From Granulosicoccus sp036478565 (GTDB lineage: Bacteria > Pseudomonadota > Gammaproteobacteria > Granulosicoccales > Granulosicoccaceae), in contig OZ245050.1 in assembly GCA_965224525.1 (NCBI GenBank), positions 2,046,001-2,110,000 on the forward strand: DNA of 64,000 bases, read 5' to 3'. Positions 34,004 through 43,002 of this stretch are shown one piece after another; the stretch's first letter is position 1, and each line of letters begins with the position of its first letter. The position numbers were made by a program, and so were the translations under genes. The notes under the pieces are model-generated. The model worked only from the letters and a program-made list of their open reading frames with translations, made no database searches and was not told where the DNA came from.

Positions 34004-35425
34004 CTAAAAACAACCTATATCAAGGGCACTCTGAAAATCGGCTGCCGGAAAACAAGCGCCCGAAGGGACTGTCCACGGCTCGTAGCGGTACAGCCAGGGG
34101 TCGTATAGCGCTTTTTTAACAAATTTTGTCAGATCATGTACTTCACTGTCGGTCAGGTTCAGCGCTACAAATTCAGCTGCAATATTAGTCGCCTGAGAGT
34201 TTTGAGAGACACCATTGTTTTTATACTCGATTACTTCACGAACTGAACGGAAAGAGGCACCATGCCCGAAAACACGGGTATCTCGCAGATTGTAGAGTTG
34301 CGGCACCTTGAACTTGTGGTTGTCACTTGCATTGCCCGTAAAACCTCCACGACCGTGAGATGCCTTTTCCGGAACAGATCCATGAATACGTCTGCGGCTG
34401 GTATCGAAGTCATCGAAGCCTATGGAAAAAAACATGTTATCGGCGCTGGCACCAACTGCTGAACTAAGCGCCGGGCCCGTATGGCATGCCACGCAGTTCG
34501 CTTTACCAAAAAACAGCAACGCACCCCGCAGTTGACGTTTGCTCATCGCGTAGCGATCACCATTCAACCAGTTTTGAAACGGCGCGTAGTTCGCCAGTAC
34601 GGTTCGCTCATAGGCCGCTATGGCCTTGGCGGCTCCCAGCGCAGACTTGGTCACTGCGCTGCCTTCAGGGATGTGGCCTTCATTGCCATTGGGGTATGCC
34701 GCTTTATAGAGCTCCTGATACAGTCTGTTAGTTTGCAAAAGAGAGTCATTGTCAAAGCGCAATCGATGCAGTCGGGTGCCCGCCAATACCTGTGTTTCCA
34801 ATCCGGAGAGGCCAAACTCGTTTGCTTTGATAGGGCCTGGGCCAGCGTCAAGCAACCCGCTGGCGCTTGTATTGGCACTACCATTGGAGCTGCCGAGAGC
34901 ACCATTCCATAGCATCACATCCTGATAGGCCGTGTTCAGTATGGTGGGTGTAGCTACCGGTTGCAGGTCAGGTTTTGAAGCGTGTCCATCGGCAGCACCG
35001 GCATCCATCCAAGCGCCCAGCCTGCGTCCTCGCCCTTTATGTCCAAACCCGACACCACCATCTGAAATGCCCTGAGGAGTACCTGCCTTGAAGCCAGCTG
35101 AAAAGTGATGGCAGGTGGCGCAGCCATATGTCTCGGCGCGCTCCGCGTCAGTGGACTCGGTACCAAAAGCTGTGTCGTGATAAAGCAGTGCACCAAGCTG
35201 TACTTTTTCATCCGTTATTGGATTGTTCGGGTCCTGAGGGATGTTTGCGTAGTCATACCGAGGCATTATAAATGCTTGCAAACCCATGCCTTGGGAATGA
35301 CTCTCTATTGCGGATAGCAATGCCTCGGAAAGCGCATCTCTGGACTGTTCGGCAACTGCTGCCGTACTGGTTGTCAATGTAAATACAATCCCGGCGAAAG
35401 ACACCAGGTTCAGCTTGCCGCGCAT
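34004..35425 (-). CDS. Dihaem cytochrome c peroxidase/MauG-family protein
   Basis: The protein has 473 residues: a signal peptide (1-25), haem site C102-A-T-C-H106, then haem site C311-V-A-C-H315 in the second cytochrome-like half. The W-N-G-A-L-G and L-T-D-S-E-V-H-D-L-T-K-F-V motifs are common in this family. It acts in the periplasm, either reducing peroxide or oxidising a partner protein as MauG does; sequence does not decide. It is a single gene divergent from the GH16 gene. Confidence 0.88.
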   Translation of the reverse strand: MRGKLNLVSFAGIVFTLTTSTAAVAEQSRDALSEALLSAIESHSQGMGLQAFIMPRYDYANIPQDPNNPITDEKVQLGALLYHDTAFGTESTDAERAETYGCATCHHFSAGFKAGTPQGISDGGVGFGHKGRGRRLGAWMDAGAADGHASKPDLQPVATPTILNTAYQDVMLWNGALGSSNGSANTSASGLLDAGPGPIKANEFGLSGLETQVLAGTRLHRLRFDNDSLLQTNRLYQELYKAAYPNGNEGHIPEGSAVTKSALGAAKAIAAYERTVLANYAPFQNWLNGDRYAMSKRQLRGALLFFGKANCVACHTGPALSSAVGASADNMFFSIGFDDFDTSRRRIHGSVPEKASHGRGGFTGNASDNHKFKVPQLYNLRDTRVFGHGASFRSVREVIEYKNNGVSQNSQATNIAAEFVALNLTDSEVHDLTKFVKKALYDPWLYRYEPWTVPSGACFPAADFQSALDIGCF

Positions 35426-35640
35426 TATTAAGTTCCTTCTCTACAGCGAATTCGGATTGATTTTTGGCAATGACTCTGCCGAGAGCATTGCCAGTTCAAT
35501 ATACCCCTGTCTTTGCAGACATGCTGTAGCTTGAGCTCAACCTGGTAATAGTACCTCCAGCACTAAGCAGTGCCCCCGAGAGGGTTGCATGCAGCGTTTG
35601 CGTGACGGTTTTCTGCCGAGTAACGCACAATATCCGCATT

Positions 35641-35672
35641 GCGGCGTCTGATTGCCGACAGGCAATCGCCGC
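35641..35672. promoter_or_regulatory. Strong hairpin in the GH16 leader region
   Basis: GCGGC, four unpaired bases, GATTGCC, the loop GACA, then GGCAATC and GCCGC form a 12-bp interrupted stem about 57 bp before the GH16 start. It has no T-run, so it is not a plain terminator. The rest of 35426-35728 holds the divergent promoters and nothing else I can name. Confidence 0.45.
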
Positions 35673-35728
35673 AAGATTGACAGATCCATGTCAACAATCA
35701 GACAATCCCGGTTCTCTATCAAGTTCTT

Positions 35729-37444
35729 ATGGAAAATCCCTTGATCTCAAATTATCAAGCCGCATCTGCCGGCTTTTTTATTGCTATGGCTACAGTTATT
35801 ACGGGCTGTAGCGATTCTTCCAATTCGCTGAATTCAACTGCCACGCCACTCGAAAACGCCGATGGGCATCCAATGACAAATCCGGACGGCACCATTGGTG
35901 TCGTCGATGATGGCTCTGTTGAAGAAGTTCAAGTACCCGGCGCGGTAGAACCGGCAGTGCCATTAGCCGATGCTGGCGACAGTAGCGAGGCGGCTCCAGG
36001 CGACCTGGAAACCAGCGACGAGCCTGGTGACACCGATTTAGCGGCTACCGACGAGCCTGGTGACACCGATTTAGCGGCTACCGACGAGCCTGGTGACACC
36101 GATGTAGTGGCTACCGACGAGCCTGGTGACACCGATGTAGCGAGTACCGATGAGCCTGGTGACGCCGATGTAGCGAGTACCGATGAGCCTGGTGACGATG
36201 ATACGGTTGGCGATAACAATGCAGAACCTTCTGTCACAGGCGCGGATACGTCAGGTGGCGAGGACGACAGTCCCACGGCTGCTGAATCGTTATCACTGCA
36301 GGGCCCCTTTGTACAGGATACAAGTCGTGGCGCCGGGCCACCTTCCGCGCCAACAGAACTCACTCTATTGTTGAGTACCGAAAACTGGCTTGAATTCACC
36401 TGGGCTCCCTCCTCTGATGATCAATCTGTTGAGGCTTACGAAATCTACCGCGACGGTCAGCTGATCAACACCATCCGTGGGGACAGTGGCTATGAATTCG
36501 ACTATCGAAGCTGGATCAGTACGTCCTACATTGATTGCAACTACACGCGCTATACCGCCTGCGAGAATGATCAACCCATCTCTGGAAGCAGTTACGAGTA
36601 CACCGTGATAGCGGTAGACAATGAAGGCATGAGCTCGCCACCGTCGCAGCCAGTTTCTTTACAGCTTGAATCGCCACAGAATACACCGGTCGACCTGGCT
36701 GACTATGAAGTCGTCTTTGCTGAGGAGTTCACCGATACGGAGCTAAACCGGGAGCGTTGGAAAACGTCATTGCCCTGGGGTGCGGATACCACGGTAAATG
36801 GCGAACTGCAATATTTCGTCAATACGTTCGGCAATAGTCCACCTGCCTATGACCCTTTCGTACTAACCGGGGACACAGTACAGATTACAGGTATTTCAAC
36901 GCCTCCTGAGCTGTTGGAACAAGCCAACGGTCAGCCCTACCTGTCCGGTGTTCTAACAACATCCGACCATTTCGCAATGACCTATGGCTATGTCGAGATG
37001 AGCGCAAAGTTAGCTGGCGGTGAAGGTCTCTTGTCTACTTTCTATTTGTTCAATCAGGATTTTGAGAAAAACAAACCTGAGATCGACATTGTTGAATACA
37101 TCAGCTCACGACCAGACAAGGTCTATCAAACGTACCATTACTACGACAGCAACCGATCGCGCTACTTCAGCGGTGAAAAACACTCATCACCGACGATGGA
37201 GACTGCGACTGATATCAATCTGTCTTCCGGTTTTCACAACTACGGCGTTTTGTGGGAGCCAGGCCTGGTTGTCTGGTATATCGATGGTGCGGAAGTCCGA
37301 CGTTTAACCGGTGTTCGTGTTTCGGATGAGCCTATGAACATTATTGCGCATATGGTTGTCGGCAGCGACTGGATTGGCGAGCCTGATGCCGCATCCATCC
37401 CTGCAACCTTTGAGATTGATTACATCCGGGCATGGCAAAAATAG
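35729..37444 (+). CDS. GH16-family beta-glucanase lipoprotein (laminarinase-like)
   Basis: The protein has 571 residues. The lipobox is V-I-T-G-C with lipidated Cys27. A long acidic linker follows, including six 11-residue repeats of D-E-P-G-D-T-D-L-A-A-T type (about 97-162). Then come a fibronectin-III domain (about 207-312) and the GH16 catalytic domain (about 325-571) with the E-I-D-I-V-E active-site motif and Y-G-Y-V-E-M-S-A-K-L. GH16 enzymes cleave beta-1,3(4)-glucans, agars or carrageenans. The E-I-D-I-V-E form suits laminarin. It is probably anchored in the outer membrane with the acidic stalk as spacer. Confidence 0.88.
   Translation: MENPLISNYQAASAGFFIAMATVITGCSDSSNSLNSTATPLENADGHPMTNPDGTIGVVDDGSVEEVQVPGAVEPAVPLADAGDSSEAAPGDLETSDEPGDTDLAATDEPGDTDLAATDEPGDTDVVATDEPGDTDVASTDEPGDADVASTDEPGDDDTVGDNNAEPSVTGADTSGGEDDSPTAAESLSLQGPFVQDTSRGAGPPSAPTELTLLLSTENWLEFTWAPSSDDQSVEAYEIYRDGQLINTIRGDSGYEFDYRSWISTSYIDCNYTRYTACENDQPISGSSYEYTVIAVDNEGMSSPPSQPVSLQLESPQNTPVDLADYEVVFAEEFTDTELNRERWKTSLPWGADTTVNGELQYFVNTFGNSPPAYDPFVLTGDTVQITGISTPPELLEQANGQPYLSGVLTTSDHFAMTYGYVEMSAKLAGGEGLLSTFYLFNQDFEKNKPEIDIVEYISSRPDKVYQTYHYYDSNRSRYFSGEKHSSPTMETATDINLSSGFHNYGVLWEPGLVVWYIDGAEVRRLTGVRVSDEPMNIIAHMVVGSDWIGEPDAASIPATFEIDYIRAWQK
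36017..36214 (+). repeat. Six 33-bp coding repeats in the GH16 linker
   Basis: Six in-frame units encode D-E-P-G-D with drifting following residues. The first copies are nearly identical and the last more diverged, so the array probably grows or shrinks by slippage. It encodes an acidic, flexible stalk. Confidence 0.85.
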
Positions 37445-37462
37445 CGATTTCACCGCGCCGCA

Positions 37463-37495
37463 GTACCAACGCAATCGCAAAGATTGCGTTGGTAC
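37463..37495. terminator. Bidirectional terminator hairpin between GH16 and globin genes
   Basis: A perfect 14-bp stem, GTACCAACGCAATC and its complement, surrounds a 5-base loop. It sits between two convergent genes, 19 bp after the GH16 stop and 9 bp after the globin stop. The T-tract is weak on both sides. Confidence 0.7.
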
Positions 37496-37503
37496 ATCAA
37501 GCT

Positions 37504-37920
37504 TTAGGCTTGAGCCGATGCGTCTTTCATAGTTGTGGATAACACCGTATAAACATCAACCCAGGCTTGTTTTACATCATCTGTAAATTCATCGCCTAAC
37601 CCCTTACCCAGGGTCCATATCAAGGCTTCCGCTACTGCTGAATAATGCTCGTCCTTTACGCCGTAAGCGACATGCCTGCGACCACTTTGTTGTATTGCGG
37701 GTACTATCTCACCCAAATCATGCAATGACTGTACGGCAGTGTTCAACATGGCCATCAGTTTCCTACCCTGATCTTTCATGTCTTTTTTGAACAGAGGTTT
37801 TACTTCGGGGGAAATTTCAAATAGACGACCATAAAATAGCTCGGCAGCAGTATCCTGAATTGGGACAATCTTTTTCCAGGTGTTCTGTACAAGCTCAATT
37901 TGTTCATTTGTTAGTGACAT
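37504..37920 (-). CDS. Single-domain bacterial haemoglobin
   Basis: The protein has 138 residues from the ATG at 37920, where AAGGAGAGATAC gives a near-perfect ribosome site; the longer frame to 38046 is rejected. The globin marks are Gln51 at the distal E7 position (Q-G-R-K-L-M) and proximal His83 in R-R-H-V-A-Y-G-V-K-D-E-H-Y. It matches the Vitreoscilla-haemoglobin/flavohaemoglobin globin type without a reductase domain. Such proteins bind O2 and detoxify NO. It is divergent from a cytochrome gene whose family can also bind NO. Confidence 0.93.
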   Translation of the reverse strand: MSLTNEQIELVQNTWKKIVPIQDTAAELFYGRLFEISPEVKPLFKKDMKDQGRKLMAMLNTAVQSLHDLGEIVPAIQQSGRRHVAYGVKDEHYSAVAEALIWTLGKGLGDEFTDDVKQAWVDVYTVLSTTMKDASAQA

Positions 37921-38124
37921 GTATCTCTCCTTGTTTCCTTTACAAATCAGACTTTGTAAAATACCAATCTGAACAATTGAGATGTTGGTAATATTCCTGC
38001 CTCCAGGAAATCCTGCCACAATTTCACGAACTCCCAGAGAACACATTCATTGAACCTCTATACCGCGGAGAATCTGCAGGTCAGAACAAACTACAATATT
38101 TATTTTCGCAATGAATTTCACACA

Positions 38125-38958
38125 ATGAGTATCATCCGACACCTCATATTATTTGTGGCCATGATGTTCGCCACCGCCCTGTCAGCTCAAGAGGTGGTAG
38201 AGATAGAAATAGCACCAGACTCCTTGCGCCAGTGGTACAAGCCGGAAAACAAGCGTAATGTCTGGCAGCATAATATGTTCAAGTTACGGCGCGAGCTGCA
38301 AGCCGTACAATCCTATGCTGCCGAAGAGAACTGGGCCTTGAGCCGTAAATGGGCAGAGGGTTTTGCCGAGCACTATCGAAAAATCGCTGATATGGTGCCT
38401 GAGTGGAAAGAAGAACTGCGGCTGGAAGCCAGCGACAATCTTGTGCAAGCCGTACAGCAGCATGATAGTGATGCTCTGCAGAAAGCACTCAGAAGGTTAC
38501 GGAAAAATTGTAAATCCTGTCATAAGAGTTTCAGGGACACAGTAGCATTAACCTATCGAGCACCAGATTTTAGTAATCATGAGATTATCGATGAGCAAGG
38601 CAACCGCTACAGCTACCAGGAATACATGGAAGTACTGATGCGTAATCTCAATTCGGTTGTCATTGCAAATTCTGATGAGAACTACGACATTGCGCTTGAT
38701 AGCCTGTCAGCGCTACGTTCAGGAATGAATCAATTGGGTAATAGTTGTGCTACCTGCCATGAAAAAGCGCCAGAGGCAAGGGAGTACTACCTCGGTACAA
38801 AAACCGACTCATTGCTGAATACCTTGCAACAGAGCCTGGTCGACAGACAAACAAAGGACATCGGCCAGAATATTGGCGCTCTCGCAGTTCACGCCTGTGC
38901 AAAATGCCACGGCGTGCACCGCATAGCGGCCGATATGCGGAATTTACTCGAGCATTAG
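38125..38958 (+). CDS. Exported trihaem cytochrome c (cytochrome c'-like)
   Basis: The protein has 277 residues from the ATG at 38125. It has a signal peptide ending A-L-S-A and three haem motifs: C129-K-S-C-H133, C208-A-T-C-H212 and C258-A-K-C-H262. The first two each follow a helical stretch with the R-x2-C-K-S-C-H-K-x-F pattern of the cytochrome c'/c-556 fold, so it may be a tandem of two such domains plus a third haem. It acts in the periplasm. No shared operon is seen; the 204-bp region to the globin gene would hold both promoters. Confidence 0.8.
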   Translation: MSIIRHLILFVAMMFATALSAQEVVEIEIAPDSLRQWYKPENKRNVWQHNMFKLRRELQAVQSYAAEENWALSRKWAEGFAEHYRKIADMVPEWKEELRLEASDNLVQAVQQHDSDALQKALRRLRKNCKSCHKSFRDTVALTYRAPDFSNHEIIDEQGNRYSYQEYMEVLMRNLNSVVIANSDENYDIALDSLSALRSGMNQLGNSCATCHEKAPEAREYYLGTKTDSLLNTLQQSLVDRQTKDIGQNIGALAVHACAKCHGVHRIAADMRNLLEH

Positions 38959-39037
38959 GCAAGAGAACGTCTCGTACTTCAATCAAATTCGCGACACTTA
39001 CGAACCGGGAAATGCTTGTCGTTGGGCACTGGTGCCA

Positions 39038-39957
39038 TCAAGTGTCCAAGAGCTTTTGAACCTCCTCCAACGCTGGCATTGAAGGCGCAGTACCTGGTCG
39101 GGTAACTGACAAGCCTGCGACAGCACTGGCGCAGCTACTAGTGGGCTATCCCCTCTTGCCAACGCCGTTGCAAATCCGCCATTAAACGCATCGCCTGCCC
39201 CTGTCGTCTCCACAACCGGACCTGCATTGAACACTGGTATGTGTTCGGACACATCGGGGCCATGAACCAAAGCACCGTTTTCGCCCAGGGTTATCAACGC
39301 GGTACCAACGCCTTTTTTTAACAATGCATCGCCGGCTTTCCGGGCGTCATCAACAGTGACGACTTTGATGCCTGTAAAACCTTCTGCCTCGGTTTCATTG
39401 GGTGTCACGAAATCGCACAATGTAAAAATAGAGTCGTCAACAGACTCCGCAGGTGCTGGATTGAACAAGGTTGTCACATTAGCGCCTTTGGCGATTTCCA
39501 GCGCACGGACAGCAGCATCGATAGACTGTTCCAGTTGCGTTACGAAAACATCGGCTGAGGTTATGGCTTCGCTGCATTCGTCGATAAAAGCTGGTGTAAT
39601 GGTCAGCGCGGCTCCTGGGCACACGATGATTGCGTTGTTACCCGTACCTTCTTCGATAAAAATATAGGCCGCCCCGGTGTAACTGTCTTCAATTTGGGCA
39701 ACCCGAGGGGTGATGCCCTCGTCTTCCCAGAGTTGCAGCGCCATGTTGGCAAATGCATCTTTACCGAGCTTGGTAATCATGGTGACGTCAGCACCGGTGC
39801 GAGCTGCAGCTACCGCCTGGTTAGAGCCTTTACCACCCGGGCCAAGAGAAAAATTCCCTCCCAGGATTGTCTCGCCCATTACCGGCTGACGGTTGGCTCT
39901 GAAAGCCGCATCTGCTACAAATGCGCCAAGAACGGTTACTTTGCCTTGTTTGCTCAT
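39038..39957 (-). pseudogene. rbsK: PfkB-family sugar kinase (ribokinase/deoxyribokinase) with a frameshift
   Basis: It matches ribokinase from the start (V-T-V-L-G-A-F-V-A-D-A-A) through G-P-G-G-K-G-S-N-Q-A and the catalytic T-G-A-G-D-A-F-N-G-G. After G-D-S-P-L-V-A the frame changes: the current frame runs into nonsense ending at 38998. The other frame gives C-A-S-A-V-A-G-L-S-V-T-R-P-G-T-A and L-E-E-V-Q-K-L-L, the normal family end, stopping at 39038. About five codons also appear to be missing at the break (about 39140), so a small out-of-frame deletion is likely. Next to deoC it was probably a deoxyribose kinase. Confidence 0.75.
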
Positions 39958-40165
39958 CGCTGGGTAAAACGCCTTTTGTCAATGTAAATCAGTGAGAAAA
40001 TAGATGCAGCCCAGACACTAAAGCCACTTTTTGCAGAATCAAGCCAAGAGTCAGCATATTTCGATGTGCTATTGGAATCCTGCACTTGTGTCATTCCCTT
40101 TGTGACAGCTGAGTCCATGAGTAATACAATCAGAATACCAAAAACTCTGTCAAACGAGGCAATTC

Positions 40166-40939
40166 GTGGACACTTTTCACTGCGCCAGGCTGACGCTCGG
40201 CTTGCTCGACCTCACTGACTTGTCGGGTGGCTCCGATGAACCGGCAATCGCGAAACTCTGTGACGACGCTGTGACTCGCCATGGGCCAGTGGCAGCTATT
40301 TGTATCTGGCCAAAATATGTGGCATACGCGCGCAAGCTGCTTGGCGATTCCAGCCCTGTAAAGATAGCCACAGTGGTCAATTTTCCATCGGGTTCGCAAC
40401 CCTGCCAACAGGTGTTGGACGAAACAGTAGCTGCCGTGAAGGCCGGAGCTGATGAAATTGATCTGGTCATGCCTTACAACGAATTCAAGCAAGGCAACGC
40501 AGAAGCAGTAACCAGCCTAATCAATGAGGTACGGGCCGTATCGCCATCTGGCTGTCATCTGAAAGTGATTCTGGAAACCGGAATGCTGGAGAGCGAATCC
40601 CTCGTTACCGATGCATCTCTGCTTGTCATCAGTACCGGTGCAGACTTTATCAAGACATCAACCGGCAAAGTAGCCGTAAACGCTACCCCCGAAGTCGCCG
40701 ATCTGATGCTCGAAGCCATCCGACAAACGGGCGGTAAAACAGGCTTCAAGGCTGCTGGCGGAGTGAGGTCTGTAGTACAGGCGAAAGTGTACTTGGATAT
40801 TGCAGTTAAAAAGCTGGGTATCGACTGGGTAACAGCAGAGCATTTTCGATTTGGTGCCTCGGGATTGTTGGTGGATGTGCTAAACGTACTCGACAGTACA
40901 GAAAATCAAGCTACGGCTTCACCGACAACACAGGATTGA
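40166..40939 (+). CDS. deoC: Deoxyribose-phosphate aldolase
   Basis: The protein has 257 residues with a GTG start. The Schiff-base lysine is in A-D-F-I-K-T-S-T-G-K, with the partner lysine in G-F-K-A-A-G-G and the aspartate in D-E-I-D-L-V-M. It splits 2-deoxyribose-5-phosphate into acetaldehyde and glyceraldehyde-3-phosphate. It is divergent from the sugar kinase gene (208 bp between) and 1 bp before a deoxyribosyltransferase gene, which together make a deoxynucleoside salvage or catabolism unit. Confidence 0.93.
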   Translation: MDTFHCARLTLGLLDLTDLSGGSDEPAIAKLCDDAVTRHGPVAAICIWPKYVAYARKLLGDSSPVKIATVVNFPSGSQPCQQVLDETVAAVKAGADEIDLVMPYNEFKQGNAEAVTSLINEVRAVSPSGCHLKVILETGMLESESLVTDASLLVISTGADFIKTSTGKVAVNATPEVADLMLEAIRQTGGKTGFKAAGGVRSVVQAKVYLDIAVKKLGIDWVTAEHFRFGASGLLVDVLNVLDSTENQATASPTTQD

Positions 40940-40940
40940 T

Positions 40941-41597
40941 ATGAAAGAGACTTTCAGTATCTATTTCGCCGGGGATTTGTTTGATCACAAACATCTGGTG
41001 GGCAATGCCTTGCTGGCCAGCCACATCGAAAAAAAGTCGTCGGGACTTTATCAATGTGCGTTGCCGCAGGACTTTGAGCAAAGTGTCAGTCGACGGGTGT
41101 CAATCCGCAATCAGGATTTGCGCATGGTCATGGAAAGCGACCTGGCACTGTTCAATTTTGACGGCGCTGATCTGGATTCCGGTACCGTAGTTGAGTTTAT
41201 GGTCGCCAAGCAGCTGGACATCCCAGCCGTTTTGCTACGTACAGATTTTCGTCATGCGGGCGACCAGAGCGCCGATGGCGATAGCTGGAACTTGATGTGC
41301 TCGAATTATCCACGCACTGAAACTGTACGTGTGAATGGAATGACTCACTATCAGCAAGCGAGGACAGACAACCTGGAGAAAACGATAGGCACTATATACG
41401 ATAACCTTGCCGGAATTGTTATAGAAGCGCTGGACAACGTGCGGAACCAACCACCGATCGGCGAAGCCACTCAGATTACAGACCAATACCGCTGGACTAC
41501 ACGCTACTGCGGCGCAGGCATGGAAGAATTGCTGAACGAGCCTCAATGGCTGCAGCGTCTGCTGGACAGCAAACGTAACAAGGGACTGATACACTAG
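40941..41597 (+). CDS. Nucleoside 2-deoxyribosyltransferase-family protein
   Basis: The protein has 218 residues. It begins F-S-I-Y-F-A-G-D-L-F and has D-L-A-L-F-N-F-D-G-A-D-L-D-S-G-T-V-V-E-F near residue 70-90, where the Asp pair and Glu are the substrate and nucleophile positions of the NDT fold. Such enzymes move or release the deoxyribose of deoxynucleosides. It is longer than classic NDTs (about 150) because of a C-terminal extension. It lies 1 bp after deoC, so it is co-translated, and a strong terminator follows. Confidence 0.75.
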   Translation: MKETFSIYFAGDLFDHKHLVGNALLASHIEKKSSGLYQCALPQDFEQSVSRRVSIRNQDLRMVMESDLALFNFDGADLDSGTVVEFMVAKQLDIPAVLLRTDFRHAGDQSADGDSWNLMCSNYPRTETVRVNGMTHYQQARTDNLEKTIGTIYDNLAGIVIEALDNVRNQPPIGEATQITDQYRWTTRYCGAGMEELLNEPQWLQRLLDSKRNKGLIH

Positions 41598-41689
41598 GCA
41601 GCCACTATATGTTTACTGCAAAGAGCTATGCATGTTTGCATGGGTACAGAAATACAACGTTAAGTTCATTTTTGATTTGATTCATACGA

Positions 41690-41722
41690 AACCGCCCTTT
41701 CAACAGATTTGAAAGGGCGGTT
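41690..41722. terminator. Bidirectional intrinsic terminator
   Basis: A perfect 14-bp GC-rich stem, AACCGCCCTTTCAA, a 5-base loop and its complement lie between convergent genes (end of the deoC operon and the DUF2852 gene). AA/TT runs flank both sides. Confidence 0.85.
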
Positions 41723-41745
41723 AGCCGGAGAAGAACAGTGTGCCG

Positions 41746-42195
41746 CTAACTGTTGTTTCCTTCTGGCGCACTGGACATAAATCGATTAAATTCCTCTTCG
41801 TCTGCGCGGCGTTTTGCATCAGAACGAAACGTACTGAATCGGTGTGATCGAACCTTAATTTCTTCTTTGATTTCCCTAATTCGATCATACTGCGTGTTCT
41901 GGTAGTCATTGAAAACGACATTTCCACTACGCACACTGTCGCATGACATGCCCTCCCATCGATCCGAGAAACCCAACCATTGCTGGCGTATTGCTCCCGG
42001 CAGTGCCCGGACGTTCCGGCCAGACATAATCCAAAACATTATCATCAAGCCAATCGGCCAGAAAAACACAAATCCCAGAACCATGGCGGCTGTATTTACG
42101 CCTGACCAATTGCCTCTCCTGCCGTGGCCTCCACCGCAGTGGCCCCATGACTGATGGCTCGACTGTTCTACCGTTGAACCGCTTGACGATGACAT
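41746..42195 (-). CDS. DUF2852-type membrane protein
   Basis: The protein has 149 residues: a His/Gly/Ser-rich start, one hydrophobic hairpin-like segment (A-A-M-V-L-G-F-V-F-F-W-P-I-G-L-M-I-M-F-W) and a charged coiled C-terminus (E-I-K-E-E-I, A-D-E-E-E-F-N-R-F). The F-W-P-I-G-L motif and layout fit DUF2852. Function is unknown. It is divergent from the TetR-type regulator. Confidence 0.7.
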   Translation of the reverse strand: MSSSSGSTVEQSSHQSWGHCGGGHGRRGNWSGVNTAAMVLGFVFFWPIGLMIMFWIMSGRNVRALPGAIRQQWLGFSDRWEGMSCDSVRSGNVVFNDYQNTQYDRIREIKEEIKVRSHRFSTFRSDAKRRADEEEFNRFMSSAPEGNNS

Positions 42196-42368
42196 AACCT
42201 GATCCTCTTGCAGAGTTTAATGAAGCGAGTTTGTCAGACAACAGCGTTTTTTCATTTTTGGCCGCTTCTTTTTACCAAATGTGATCGCTGTTCACATACA
42301 ATATACGCACTTGTACAAAAGTTGCAAGGCTTTGAGCGCAATAAAGTGAACAGTATTAGCATTAATCC

Positions 42369-42995
42369 ATGCAGGAACCGATCATGAAGAACGGAAAAAG
42401 GGCGTACCACCACGGAAATCTAGCCGAATCTCTACTCAATGCCGTTGACGATATTGCCAGTCAGTTTGGCCTTGAAGCAGTTACATTGCGGGCATGTGCC
42501 AAGCGGGTGGGTGTTGCACCCTCCTCGGCATTCAGGCACTACGCTGACAAACGGGCGCTGTTGACAGCCTTTGCAGCACGGGCACTGCATCAACTATCGA
42601 ATACGCTGGCAAATGCCAGATCGCAGGCTCAGGCAAACGATTCGGATGCCTTTGTCGCAGTATGCATGGCTTACATTGAATTTGCCCTGGAAAAACCAGC
42701 CTTCTTTCGCGCCATGTGGCGTGAAGAGACGATCTATACGAATGATGAGCACTACGTGGCTGCCGCAAAACAGTTGACCGCTCACTTGAAAGGCGGATTT
42801 GCCGGAACAATCAGCGACCAGGATCCATCCAGTTTAAGCCCTCAGGAATTGCTGGCCTGGTCTTCAGTACATGGCCTTGCCAATCTGTTTGTTGAAGGAC
42901 CGGTTGCTAACGGACAATCGTTAAGTCAAAAGCTGCAAGTGGCAAACGATATGGTTCTGGCGATGCGACCATTATTTGCGCCACAGCATTCTTAA
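42369..42995 (+). CDS. TetR-family transcriptional regulator
   Basis: The protein has 208 residues. The N-terminal helix-turn-helix is clear: G-L-E-A-V-T-L-R-A-C-A-K-R-V-G-V-A-P-S-S-A-F-R-H-Y is the usual TetR recognition region. The C-terminal part is the TetR_C/WHG-type ligand domain. An in-frame ATG at 42384 is an alternative start. It shares a 173-bp upstream region with the DUF2852 gene and may control it. Confidence 0.88.
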   Translation: MQEPIMKNGKRAYHHGNLAESLLNAVDDIASQFGLEAVTLRACAKRVGVAPSSAFRHYADKRALLTAFAARALHQLSNTLANARSQAQANDSDAFVAVCMAYIEFALEKPAFFRAMWREETIYTNDEHYVAAAKQLTAHLKGGFAGTISDQDPSSLSPQELLAWSSVHGLANLFVEGPVANGQSLSQKLQVANDMVLAMRPLFAPQHS

Positions 42996-43002
42996 ACAAA
43001 GC

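Noticed and set aside
36017..36214. Regular 33-bp repeats suggestive of a CRISPR array
   Set aside because: They are contiguous, in frame, without spacers, and encode an acidic linker inside the GH16 gene.
35929..36399. A 156-residue minus-strand open frame
   Set aside because: It is a Ser/Pro-rich antisense shadow created by the GH16 repeats.
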